Source: Luteipulveratus flavus (GTDB lineage Bacteria > Actinomycetota > Actinomycetes > Actinomycetales > Dermatophilaceae). Taken from it: a DNA stretch of 64,000 nt. This document shows, one piece after another, positions 44,596 through 52,323 of the stretch. Numbering within the stretch: the first letter of the stretch is position 1; every line of letters begins with the position of its first letter. The position numbers and the translations under genes were made by a program. Where the stretch lies: the NCBI RefSeq assembly GCF_029439465.1, contig NZ_JAROAV010000031.1, positions 1 through 64,000 on the forward strand, given 5' to 3'. Below the pieces are notes generated by a model. That model did no database searches. It was not told where the DNA came from and worked only from the letters and a program-made list of their open reading frames with translations.

Positions 44596-45252
44596 ATGAG
44601 CAGCAGCGACGTGACCACGGTCGCCGGGGTGCGACCGACCCGCACCGAGGTGCCGGACGAGGCCCCGCCGGGGTGGGAGCCCCCGTCCTGGGAGGAGATC
44701 GTCACCGAGCACTCGGCGCGTGTCTACCGCCTGTCCTACCGCCTCACCGGCAACGTCCATGACGCCGAGGACCTCACGCACGACGTGTTCGTCCGGGTGT
44801 TCCGCTCCCTGCACTCCTACCGCCCCGGCACCTTCGAGGGTTGGCTGCACCGCATCACGACCAACGTCTTCCTGGACAAGATGCGCCGAAAGCAGCGCAT
44901 CCGGTTCGACGCGCTCGCCGACGACGCGGCCGCGCGGCTGCCGAGCCGCGACGCGACTCCGGAGCAGCAGTACGCCGACACCCACTTCGACGACGACGTC
45001 CAGCGCGCCTTGGACGCGCTGGCGCCGGAGTTCCGCGCCGCGGTCGTGCTGTGCGACATCGAGGGACTGTCCTACGACGAGATCGCGACCACCCTCGGCA
45101 TCAAGCTGGGCACCGTTCGCTCCCGCATCCACCGTGGTCGGGCGCAGCTGCGTGAGGCGCTCGCGCACCGGGCGCCGACGCGTCCGGTCCGCTCGCCCCT
45201 CATGGGCGGCACACCTCTGGGTACGGGACGCGTGGTGACCGGGACGAGCTGA
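44596..45252 (+). CDS. sigE: ECF sigma factor SigE
   Basis: A 218-residue ECF (group 4) sigma factor. Region 2 is [31 protein letters not shown], split at about residues 38-70, and region 4 is [37 protein letters not shown]. About 35 N-terminal residues and the C-terminal tail [13 protein letters not shown] fit the actinobacterial SigE group. It directs the envelope-stress response. The gene ends in TGATG, overlapping the anti-sigma gene, followed by htrA and tatB as in mycobacteria. No clear autoregulatory promoter of its own class is visible upstream. Confidence 0.92.
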   Translation: MSSSDVTTVAGVRPTRTEVPDEAPPGWEPPSWEEIVTEHSARVYRLSYRLTGNVHDAEDLTHDVFVRVFRSLHSYRPGTFEGWLHRITTNVFLDKMRRKQRIRFDALADDAAARLPSRDATPEQQYADTHFDDDVQRALDALAPEFRAAVVLCDIEGLSYDEIATTLGIKLGTVRSRIHRGRAQLREALAHRAPTRPVRSPLMGGTPLGTGRVVTGTS

Positions 45253-45854
45253 TGGCCAGACGCGATCACCACCTGGGCGAGGCGGTCCACGACTACGTGG
45301 ACGGCCTGCTCGGCGTCGAGCAGACACTGCGCGTCGAGCAGCACCTTCTGGTGTGCACCATGTGCCGCGCTCAGGTCGAGCAGCATCGCGCTCTGACCGA
45401 GAGCCTGCGTTCCTTCCGACCCGACCCGCGACGGCAGCAGGACCTCATGGCCGGCCTGCTCGGTCTGGCGGAGCAGCAGCCGTCGGCCGAGCCGGTCCGG
45501 GCGCCGGCGCCACCTCGCCGCGTGCCGACTCTGGTCACCGCGGACGCACCGCCCCAGTACGAGTCCGTCCGCCAGCACCCCCTGCTGCTCGCTCTCGTGG
45601 CCGTCGCCGGCTGCGTCGGCGTGACCCTGGTCGCGGTGAGCCTTCCCACCCGGGTGCAGGCGACGCCGACCGGCGTCACCTCCGTTCCTGCCACCGTCCG
45701 GCTCAGCAACCCGTCCAAGGCCGCCACCTCGGCCGTGACCGTCGGACGGGTCGTACCGGTGGCCGTCGCCCGTGCCGAGAGCGACGCGCAGGACGCGGTG
45801 CGGGCCTCGGTGACGCATCCGTTCGTGCACCGCACGACGGTCCGGGTGCCCTGA
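45252..45854 (+). CDS. rseA: Zinc-finger anti-sigma factor RseA
   Basis: A 200-residue anti-sigma factor. The N-terminal zinc-binding anti-sigma motif is H31-x3-C35-x2-C38 (EQHLLVCTMCRAQ), a proline-rich linker follows, and a single span (LLLALVAVAGCVGVTLVAVS, about 113-132) leads to an outer tail. It should hold SigE inactive at the membrane until stress releases it. Its ATG overlaps the sigE stop, which keeps the two proteins in stoichiometric balance. Confidence 0.9.
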   Translation: MARRDHHLGEAVHDYVDGLLGVEQTLRVEQHLLVCTMCRAQVEQHRALTESLRSFRPDPRRQQDLMAGLLGLAEQQPSAEPVRAPAPPRRVPTLVTADAPPQYESVRQHPLLLALVAVAGCVGVTLVAVSLPTRVQATPTGVTSVPATVRLSNPSKAATSAVTVGRVVPVAVARAESDAQDAVRASVTHPFVHRTTVRVP

Positions 45855-45883
45855 GCCGTCGGGCCCTGCGGCAGAATCGCGGT

Positions 45884-47317
45884 ATGACCGAGCACGGAGG
45901 CCACGCGTCCGCGGGTGAGGGCTCTTCCACGGAGCCGATCGACATCGAACGCACCGACGCGAGCCGCATCGCACCGCCTGGGCGTGCCCACGCGGCACCC
46001 GGTCAGCACGCCGCGGGCCAGGCCGCAGGCCCGGGCTGGCAGCAGGGACCACCCCCGCAGCGGCCCGTCCCGCAGCAGCCTCGCCCGCCCCAGCAGCCCG
46101 TACCGCCGCCGTACAGACCCACGCCGTACGCACCGCCGGGCTACCAGCCCGGCCGTCCAGGTCCGTCCCCGTACGGCGGGTGGGGTCCCGGCCCGGCGCC
46201 CGCGCCCCTCGGTCAGGGACCGTACGCCGGGCCGCAGCCGCGCCGCCGCACCGGCGCCCTGGTCGGAGGCGCCATCGGCCTGACCCTGCTGGCCGGCGCG
46301 GTCGGCGGGGCCGCCGGGTACGCCGTCGGTCAAGGGGAGAACGGCCAGCACACGACGCCGGTCGTGACCGCAGCGGCCGGTTCGGCTGCGCCGGTCGCCG
46401 ACGTGGCCAAGGCCGTCCTGCCGAGCGTCGTGACCCTCAAGGTCGCCGACGCCGGCGAGAAGTCCGGCGGTACGGGGTCGGGCTTCGTGATGCGGGCGGA
46501 CGGCTACATCGTCACCAACAACCACGTGGTCTCGGCCGGTGGTGCCAACGGGCACATCACGGTGCTGTTCTCCGACGGCAGCGAGGTGCCGGGCAAGCTG
46601 GTGGGCAAAGACGCCTCGTACGACCTCGCCGTCGTGAAGGTCAACAAGCCCGGGCTGGCGGCCGTGCCGTTCGGTGAGTCGAAGTCGGTGTCCGTCGGTG
46701 ACCCGGTGATCGCCGTCGGCTCTCCGCTCGGCCTCGACAGCACGGTCACGACCGGCATCGTGAGCGCTCTCAACCGGCCCGTGTCGCCGGGTGGCACCGA
46801 CGACCAGCAGTCCTACATCAACGCGATCCAGACCGACGCCGCGATCAACCCGGGCAACTCCGGCGGACCGCTGCTGGACCGCGCCGGCCGGGTCGTGGGG
46901 GTCAACTCGGCGATCGCCCGGATCCCCGGCGGCCAGTCCGAGGAGAGCGGGAGCATCGGCGTCGGGTTCGCGATCCCGTCCGACCAGACCCGGCGGACGG
47001 CCGAGCAGCTGATCCGGACGGGCAAGGCGCAGCACCCGATCATCGGGGCGTTCGTCGACCAGGCCTACACCGGCGAGGGCGCCAAGATCTCGGGCGACAA
47101 CGGTCAGCCCGCGGTCAGCCCCGGCGGTCCTGCGGCCAAGGCCGGGCTCAAGGCCGGCGACGTGATCCTGCAGATCGATGGGCAGAAGGTCCGCAGCGCC
47201 AAGCAGCTCATCGTGACGATCCGCGCCAGGCAGGTGGGAGACACGGTCGCGCTGTTGGTACGGTCCGGTGGCCAGGAACGCACGGTCCGGGTGACGCTGG
47301 CCGGAGCCGGCGGATGA
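45884..47317 (+). CDS. htrA: HtrA/DegP-like membrane serine protease with PDZ domain
   Basis: A 477-residue protease. The cytoplasmic N-terminus (to about 122) is Pro/Gln-rich; one span (LVGGAIGLTLLAGAVGGAAGYAVG) follows, then a trypsin-like domain with H214 (NNHVV), D247 (SYDLAVV) and S326 (PGNSGGPL), and a C-terminal PDZ domain (GLKAGDVILQIDGQKV). It degrades or refolds damaged exported proteins. CAGAAT lies six bases before the ATG, so it can be transcribed leaderless, separately from sigE-rseA. Confidence 0.95.
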   Translation: MTEHGGHASAGEGSSTEPIDIERTDASRIAPPGRAHAAPGQHAAGQAAGPGWQQGPPPQRPVPQQPRPPQQPVPPPYRPTPYAPPGYQPGRPGPSPYGGWGPGPAPAPLGQGPYAGPQPRRRTGALVGGAIGLTLLAGAVGGAAGYAVGQGENGQHTTPVVTAAAGSAAPVADVAKAVLPSVVTLKVADAGEKSGGTGSGFVMRADGYIVTNNHVVSAGGANGHITVLFSDGSEVPGKLVGKDASYDLAVVKVNKPGLAAVPFGESKSVSVGDPVIAVGSPLGLDSTVTTGIVSALNRPVSPGGTDDQQSYINAIQTDAAINPGNSGGPLLDRAGRVVGVNSAIARIPGGQSEESGSIGVGFAIPSDQTRRTAEQLIRTGKAQHPIIGAFVDQAYTGEGAKISGDNGQPAVSPGGPAAKAGLKAGDVILQIDGQKVRSAKQLIVTIRARQVGDTVALLVRSGGQERTVRVTLAGAGG

Positions 47318-47349
47318 CGCGACCGCAACGCCCGCAGGGGGTCTGATCG

Positions 47350-47727
47350 GTGTTCGGGATCAACACCTGGGAGTTCTTCGCACTCCTGGTCCTGGCCATG
47401 CTCGTCATCGGCCCGGACCGGCTGCCGGAGTACGTCGGCAGGCTGCGCGACTGGATCCGTCAGGCCCGGGACATGGCGGAGGGTGCCAAGTCGCAGCTGC
47501 GCGACCAGATGGGTCCGGAGTACCGGGACATCGACTGGAGCCAGTACGACCCCCGGCAGTACGACCCGCGCAAGATCGTGCGCCAGGCCCTCCTGGACGA
47601 GCCGGCCGACGAGGTACCGGCGGCACCGGAGGAGGCTCCGACGGCCCCCGAGGCGCCGATCGCCGTCCCCTTCGGCCAGCCGTACGACCCCGACCGGGTC
47701 ACCCCGTGGGACGCCGACGCGACGTAG
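47350..47727 (+). CDS. tatB: Twin-arginine translocase subunit TatB
   Basis: A 125-residue TatB. The N-terminus FGINTWEFFALLVLAMLVIGPDRLPEYVGRLRDW has the short span, the GPDRLP hinge and the amphipathic helix; a variable Pro/Glu-rich tail follows. With TatA and TatC it exports folded proteins, and this window has a likely Tat substrate in the L,D-transpeptidase. GTG start 33 bp after htrA, in the conserved sigE-rseA-htrA-tatB order. Confidence 0.93.
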   Translation: MFGINTWEFFALLVLAMLVIGPDRLPEYVGRLRDWIRQARDMAEGAKSQLRDQMGPEYRDIDWSQYDPRQYDPRKIVRQALLDEPADEVPAAPEEAPTAPEAPIAVPFGQPYDPDRVTPWDADAT

Positions 47728-47767
47728 GGGCCGGAATAGCCCTTTCGCGCGGTGGGTTCCCGCAGGT

Positions 47768-48205
47768 ATGGCACACGAGCTGACCACGACCTGGGGCGAT
47801 CCGGAGGTCATCCGGCGCGTGCTCGCACGCGGTGAGACCTGGGCGGTGGTGGGCCTGTCCGAGAACCCCAGCCGTGCCGCGTACGGCGTCTCGAAGCTGT
47901 TGCAGCGCAACGGCAAGCGCATCGTCCCGGTGCACCCCAAGGCGCAGACGGTGCACGGTGAGCAGGGGTATGCGCGCCTGAGCGACATCCCGTTCCCGGT
48001 CGACGTGGTCGACGTCTTCGTCAGGTCCGGCCTGGCGGGTGACGTGGCCGACGACGCCTTGCAGATCGGTGCGCGGGCGGTGTGGTTCCAGCTCGGCGTC
48101 GTCGACCCGGCGGCCTACGACCGGGTCACGGCCGCCGGCGTCGACATGGTGATGGACCGGTGCCCGGCCATCGAGTGGCCTCGGCTGGGCCCCAACGTCG
48201 CCTGA
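47768..48205 (+). CDS. CoA-binding domain protein (YccU-like)
   Basis: A 145-residue Rossmann-fold protein: TWAVVGLSENPSRAAYGVSKLLQ is the CoA/nucleotide loop, and PVDVVDVFVRSGLAGDVADDAL plus GARAVWFQLGVVD complete the single domain. It lacks the ligase domains of acyl-CoA synthetases, so it is a stand-alone CoA-binding protein of unknown role. It ends three bases from the convergent mrp gene. Confidence 0.88.
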   Translation: MAHELTTTWGDPEVIRRVLARGETWAVVGLSENPSRAAYGVSKLLQRNGKRIVPVHPKAQTVHGEQGYARLSDIPFPVDVVDVFVRSGLAGDVADDALQIGARAVWFQLGVVDPAAYDRVTAAGVDMVMDRCPAIEWPRLGPNVA

Positions 48206-48208
48206 GGG

Positions 48209-49345
48209 TCAGCGTCCGGCCGGAGTGAGGCCGAGCGAGCGACCGGCGAGACCGCGGGCGCGCGCCCCCAGGCCCTTGGCGATGCCGCGAAGGGCCACCG
48301 CCGCCGCACTGGTCGGCTCGCCGAGGACGACGGGAGTGCCGGCGTCGGCGCCCTCGCGCAGACGGACGTCGAGCGGGATCTGACCCAGCAGCGGCACCTC
48401 GGCGCCGATGGAGCGGGTGAGGCTCTCAGCGACCGTACGACCGCCGCCGGCCCCGAAGAGCTCCTGGCGGGTGCCGTCCGGCAGCTCCAGCCACGACATG
48501 TTCTCGATGACGCCGGCGACCCGCTGCTTGGTCTGCAGGGCGATCGCACCAGCACGCTCGGCCACCTCGGCGGCGGCCTGCTGCGGTGTGGTGACCACCA
48601 GGATCTCCGCGCCGGGGATCAGCTGGGCGACGGAGATCGCGATGTCACCGGTGCCCGGCGGCAGGTCGAGCAGGAGGACGTCCAGGTCACCCCAGAAGAC
48701 GTCGGCGAGGAACTGCTGCAGCGCCCGGTGCAGCATCGGCCCGCGCCACACCACCGGCTGGTTGCCGGGGACGAACATGCCGATCGAGATGACCTTCACG
48801 TCGTGGCTGATCGGCGGCAGGATCATGTCGTCGACCTGGGTGGGGCGCTGCTCGACGCCGAGCATGCGGGGGACCGAGAAGCCGTACACGTCCGCGTCGA
48901 CGACACCGACCGACAGGCCCTGCTCGGCGAGCGCGGCGGCCAGGTTGACCGTGACCGAGGACTTGCCGACCCCGCCCTTGCCGGACGCGACGGCGTACAC
49001 CCGCGTGAGTGAGCCGGGCTTGGCGAACGGGATCTCCCGCTCGGCCGCCCCGCCACGCAGCTGCTCCTTCAGGGCCGTGCGCTGCTCGTCGGTCATGACC
49101 CCGAGACGGACCTCGACGCCGGTGACGCCCTCGACGGACTGGACGGCCTGCGTGGTGCGCTCGGTCAGCGTCGCCTTGAGCGGGCAGCCCGAGATCGTGA
49201 GCAGCACGGTGACCCGCACGTGGCCGGAGTCGGAGATCTCGACCGCGTCGACCATGCCGAGCTCGGTGATGGGCTTCTTGATCTCGGGGTCGTCGACGGT
49301 GGCGAGTGCGGCCAGGACAGCGTCCTGAGTGGGTGCTGCAGACAT
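48209..49345 (-). CDS. mrp: Mrp/ApbC Fe-S cluster carrier ATPase
   Basis: A 378-residue P-loop scaffold that delivers Fe-S clusters to apoproteins. Residues 1-85 form a DUF59/MIP18 domain (VDDPEIKKPITELGMVDAVE), and the ATPase begins at about 110 with ASGKGGVGKSSVTVNLA and VVDADVYGFSVPRMLG. The C-terminal CxxC pair of many Mrp proteins is not evident: the expected site reads VIENMSWLELPDG, with no Cys, as in other actinobacterial members. TACCAT is seven bases before the ATG at 49345; an in-frame ATG at 49354 is less likely. Confidence 0.93.
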   Translation of the reverse strand: MSAAPTQDAVLAALATVDDPEIKKPITELGMVDAVEISDSGHVRVTVLLTISGCPLKATLTERTTQAVQSVEGVTGVEVRLGVMTDEQRTALKEQLRGGAAEREIPFAKPGSLTRVYAVASGKGGVGKSSVTVNLAAALAEQGLSVGVVDADVYGFSVPRMLGVEQRPTQVDDMILPPISHDVKVISIGMFVPGNQPVVWRGPMLHRALQQFLADVFWGDLDVLLLDLPPGTGDIAISVAQLIPGAEILVVTTPQQAAAEVAERAGAIALQTKQRVAGVIENMSWLELPDGTRQELFGAGGGRTVAESLTRSIGAEVPLLGQIPLDVRLREGADAGTPVVLGEPTSAAAVALRGIAKGLGARARGLAGRSLGLTPAGR

Positions 49346-49379
49346 GTACTCCATGGTAAGTCGCGTCCGGGGCACGCTC

Positions 49380-49997
49380 TTACGCGGTGGGCCTGTCCTG
49401 CTCCGCGGGCCCCTCGACCTCGGCTCGCAGGTACCCCCGCTCCTCCATCTCCTCCAGCAGCGAGCGCAGCTCGGAACGGACGAAGTCGCGGGTCGCGGTG
49501 TCGCGCATCGCCAGCCGGAGCGAGGCGACCTCGCGGGTGAGGAACTCGGTGTCGGCGAGGTTGCGCTCGTCCCGTGCCCGGTCCTGCTCGAGGCCGACCC
49601 GGTCGCGGTCGTCCTGGCGGTTCTGGGCGAGCAGGATGAGCGGCGCGGCGTACGAGGCCTGCAACGAGAGGATCAGCGTGAGCAGGGTGTAGTTGAGCGA
49701 CCGCGGGTCGAACTGGGCGGCCTCGGGCGCGAAGGTGTTCCACGCCAGCCACACCGCGACGAAGATCGTCATCCAGATCAGGAAGGTCGCCGTGCCCATG
49801 AACCGGGCGAACTTCTCGCTCCAGACGCCGAATCGTTCGGAGCTGATGGGGACGGTGGGGAAGAGGCGGCGGCGCAGCTCGCGCGGCTGGTCCAGGCGGC
49901 TCACCTCGCGGCGGGCGCCGGCCCTCAGCCGGGTCCGGTCCGCCTTGAGCTCCTTGTCACGCTCGCGGGTGCGTTCCTGCGCAGGACGCTCGGTCAC
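49380..49997 (-). CDS. DUF1003 membrane protein
   Basis: A 205-residue protein with two adjacent spans (TATFLIWMTIFVAVWLAWN and LLTLILSLQASYAAPLILLA) flanked by charged cytoplasmic segments. The block DPRSLNYTLLTLILSLQASY and the QNRQDDRDR sequence are the DUF1003 signature. Function unknown; in actinobacteria it commonly follows the MgtE-N/CBS gene, as here (18-bp gap), suggesting they work together. AGGAGG precedes the GTG start. Confidence 0.92.
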   Translation of the reverse strand: MTERPAQERTRERDKELKADRTRLRAGARREVSRLDQPRELRRRLFPTVPISSERFGVWSEKFARFMGTATFLIWMTIFVAVWLAWNTFAPEAAQFDPRSLNYTLLTLILSLQASYAAPLILLAQNRQDDRDRVGLEQDRARDERNLADTEFLTREVASLRLAMRDTATRDFVRSELRSLLEEMEERGYLRAEVEGPAEQDRPTA

Positions 49998-50015
49998 GGG
50001 TCACCTCCTTCGTCG

Positions 50016-51314
50016 TCACGCTGAGCTGGGTTGTCCGGGGCGGATCTCGTGGCGTTCCTCGCGCCAGTCCTCGGGGAGGATGTGGTCGAGCACGTCGTCG
50101 ACGGTGACGGCGCCGAGCAGCCGGCCGTCCGCGTCGACCACCGGCATGCCGACCAGGTTGTACGTCGCGAGCGTCCGGGTCACCTCGCCGAGCGGTGCGT
50201 CGGGGAGGATCGGCTCGACGGTCTTGTCGATGACCTGCCCGACTGCCGTGTGCGGTGGCTCGCGCAGCAGCCGCTGGGTGTGGACCATCCCGACGTAGCG
50301 ACCGGTCGGCGGCTCGATCGGCGGCCGGCACACGTAGACCGACGCGGCGAGCGCAGGCGCGATCTCCTCCCGCCGGACCAGCGCGAGCGCCTCGGCGATG
50401 GTGGCCTCCGGTCCGAGGATCACCGGCTCGGTCGTCATCAGACCGCCGGCGGTGTTCTCGTCGTACGCGAGCAGCCGGCGCAGCGGGGCGGCCTCGTCCG
50501 GCTCCATGAGCTGCAGCAGCTCCTCGGCCTGCTCCGGCGGCAGGTCCGCCAGCAGGTCGGCGGCGTCGTCGGGCTCCATCGCCTCCAGGACGTCGGCGGC
50601 GCGGTCGGTGCCGAGACCGGCGATGATCTCGACCTGGTCGTCCTCGGGGAGCTCCTCGAGGACGTCGGCGAGCTTCTCGTCGTCCAGCGCGGCGGCGACC
50701 TCGGCCCGGCGCTTGGGGTTGAGGTCGTGGATGACCTCGGCGAGGTCGGCCACCCGCAGGTCGTCGTAGGTCTCCAGGAGTCGCTCGGCGCTCTGCGCCG
50801 CCGGCTGCTCGTGCAGGCCCGACACGTCGGTGATGTCGACCAGGGCGGTGGCTCCGGTACGGCGGCGGGTCAGCCGGGAGACCGCGCGCGTGGCCGTGGA
50901 CGCATCGCCGCGACGACGGACGAAGACCTTGACGGCCATCCAGTCCCGACGCGCGTTCTGCTCGATCGCGACGTCCTCGACGACGCCCTCGTAGTCACCG
51001 TCGGGGGAATGCACCACCACGCCGCGGTCCAGGACCTCGGCGAGCACCAGCGTCTCGTTCGCTCGCTGCTCGAACCGCCGCATGTTGACCAGACCGGTCG
51101 TGATCACCGCGCCGGCGTCGATGGAGGTCACGCGGGTCATCGGCACGAACACCCGGCGTCGGCCGGGCACCTCGGTCACCAGGCCGATGGCTCGCGCCCG
51201 CTGCGGGCCGGCGAACATGACGACGACGTCGCGCACCCGACCCACCTGGTCACCCAGCGGGTCGAAGACCTTGAGCCCGGCCATCCGGGCGACGAAGACG
51301 CGACTCGTGCTCAT
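50016..51314 (-). CDS. MgtE N-terminal and CBS domain protein without transport domain
   Basis: A 432-residue cytoplasmic protein. A PRC-barrel-like start (FDPLGDQVGRVRDVVVMFAG) and a second barrel lead to an MgtE intracellular domain with repeats (AEVAAALDDEKLADVLEELP, GTDRAADVLEAMEPDDAADL), and paired CBS domains end it (MTTEPVILGPEATIAEAL, TYNLVGMPVVDADGRLLG). The five-helix magnesium channel of MgtE is missing, so it cannot transport by itself; it may sense Mg2+ or nucleotides and act on a partner such as the DUF1003 protein. TAGCCT seven bases before the ATG suggests a leaderless mRNA. Confidence 0.9.
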   Translation of the reverse strand: MSTSRVFVARMAGLKVFDPLGDQVGRVRDVVVMFAGPQRARAIGLVTEVPGRRRVFVPMTRVTSIDAGAVITTGLVNMRRFEQRANETLVLAEVLDRGVVVHSPDGDYEGVVEDVAIEQNARRDWMAVKVFVRRRGDASTATRAVSRLTRRRTGATALVDITDVSGLHEQPAAQSAERLLETYDDLRVADLAEVIHDLNPKRRAEVAAALDDEKLADVLEELPEDDQVEIIAGLGTDRAADVLEAMEPDDAADLLADLPPEQAEELLQLMEPDEAAPLRRLLAYDENTAGGLMTTEPVILGPEATIAEALALVRREEIAPALAASVYVCRPPIEPPTGRYVGMVHTQRLLREPPHTAVGQVIDKTVEPILPDAPLGEVTRTLATYNLVGMPVVDADGRLLGAVTVDDVLDHILPEDWREERHEIRPGQPSSA

Positions 51315-51369
51315 CCCGGACAGGCTATCCAGAGGGCACACGGGAATCCGGCACCCGGTCGACCTCGGG

Positions 51370-51852
51370 TCACCGCGTCACCGCGTCCGTGGGCAGCGGG
51401 GGAGCAGCGCCGGACTCCTCCTCGCCTGCCGCGCCGATCTCGGTCTGGGCGACGTCCGGCTCGAGCGCGAGCACCCGGGCGTGCTCGGCCCAGTGGTCGA
51501 CGAGCCGGTCCTGGGGCACGGAGGAGTTCAGCCGGCTCGACCTGAGGGCGGCCGTCGCTGCGGCCCACTCGGCGTCGTCGGCACCGATGCGCCGGACGGC
51601 GGCGGGCACCGTCAGCAGTCGCGCCCGGGAGTCCTTGGAGCGCAGCACCAGCCACACCCGCTCCGGCAGCTCAGGGAGCGGCTGCTCGCCCGGCCCGCTG
51701 ACGACGTAGGCGGTGCCTTCCACGCTGGCGTGCCAGACCGGCCAGGTGCGCTCCTCGGTCCGGATCCACAGGAGCCCCGACTTGCTGAGCGCCTCCTGGA
51801 CCAGACGGTCGGCGGGGGTCGTGGTCGGCGCGGCGTCGGAGGTGGGGCTCAT
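51370..51852 (-). CDS. Conserved hypothetical protein
   Basis: A 160-residue soluble protein. SGLLWIRTEERTWPVWHASVEGTAYVVSGPG and ERVWLVLRSKDSRARLLTVPAAV could form a split-barrel-like strand pattern, but I do not recognise a family with confidence. The tail is Ala/Glu-rich. No signal peptide. It is divergent from the 34-codon gene, and the CRP-type site at 51881-51894 lies 29 bp ahead of its start, so it may share control. Confidence 0.65.
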   Translation of the reverse strand: MSPTSDAAPTTTPADRLVQEALSKSGLLWIRTEERTWPVWHASVEGTAYVVSGPGEQPLPELPERVWLVLRSKDSRARLLTVPAAVRRIGADDAEWAAATAALRSSRLNSSVPQDRLVDHWAEHARVLALEPDVAQTEIGAAGEEESGAAPPLPTDAVTR

Positions 51853-51880
51853 GCCCGGATCGTACGGCGAGGAGGGCAGC

Positions 51881-51894
51881 GTGACCGAGGTCAC
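51881..51894. promoter_or_regulatory. CRP/GlxR-type site in a divergent intergenic region
   Basis: GTGACCGAGGTCAC is a palindrome with centre GA and reads as GTGA-N6-TCAC. It is 11 bp upstream of the -35 of the small-gene promoter and 29 bp upstream of the divergent hypothetical gene. Confidence 0.5.
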
Positions 51895-51904
51895 GGTCAT
51901 ACGA

Positions 51905-51933
51905 TTCGTTACTTTTCGAGTTCGAAATATAAA
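51905..51933 (+). promoter_or_regulatory. Promoter of the 34-codon gene
   Basis: TTCGTT (51905-51910), a 17-bp spacer and TATAAA (51928-51933) lie in a stretch much richer in A and T than its surroundings (51901-51935). The expected start is near 51940, leaving a leader of about 45 bases. Confidence 0.55.
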
Positions 51934-51984
51934 CTGGTGCACAAGCGTTGGAGCGGATGAACAACCAAGGAATCGGAGGAGATC

Positions 51985-52089
51985 GTGAACACCACCGCGA
52001 TGTACACCCACGGCGGCCGGGCGCTCGTCGAGGCGATGGACAAGCACCGCACCGAGCGTGCTCGTCGGATCATCGGACGCCGTCGCTGA
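51985..52089 (+). CDS. Small basic protein, 34 residues
   Basis: GTG at 51985 follows GGAGGA at a normal distance and opens a 34-codon frame: NTTAMYTHGGRALVEAM at the start, and the end DKHRTERARRIIGRRR is strongly basic and probably helical. An AT-rich promoter with a CRP-type site lies upstream, and a perfect hairpin with a T-rich end follows 19 bp after the stop. I do not recognise the product. It could be a small regulatory or nucleic-acid-binding protein, or the frame may ride on a small RNA. Confidence 0.65.
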   Translation: MNTTAMYTHGGRALVEAMDKHRTERARRIIGRRR

Positions 52090-52108
52090 GCGCAGCAGCA
52101 ACCGTATG

Positions 52109-52133
52109 AGCCCCCTGCCCGAGGCAGGGGGCT
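52109..52133 (+). terminator. Intrinsic terminator of the 34-codon gene
   Basis: AGCCCCCTGCC (52109-52119) and its exact complement (52123-52133) enclose CGA and are followed by TCTTGCAT. It has the best T-rich tail of the hairpins in this window. Confidence 0.9.
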
Positions 52134-52323
52134 TCTTGCATCCCGGCCCGGTATCAAGGGGTGACCGCGAACCTCCTAAGGTCACGGTCAGGACACGGCA
52201 GATTTTTCCCAGGATCGTCGTGCAACGTCGGGGGCGGGTACGGCGTCCTGGTCGTTGAGGGTCGGGGAGGACCGTCACTACCGGCATCCGGGCCGGGCGT
52301 TGACTTCGAAGGGCAGAGGAACG

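Noticed and set aside
52161-52185. A second CRP site before the L,D-transpeptidase
   Set aside because: GTGA and TCAC are present but 17 bases apart instead of six, so it is not a CRP-type site; only the shared 11-mer is reported.
52134-52323. A c-di-AMP (ydaO) riboswitch ahead of the L,D-transpeptidase
   Set aside because: The gene class fits, but I could not align the conserved core sequences of that riboswitch to this leader by eye.
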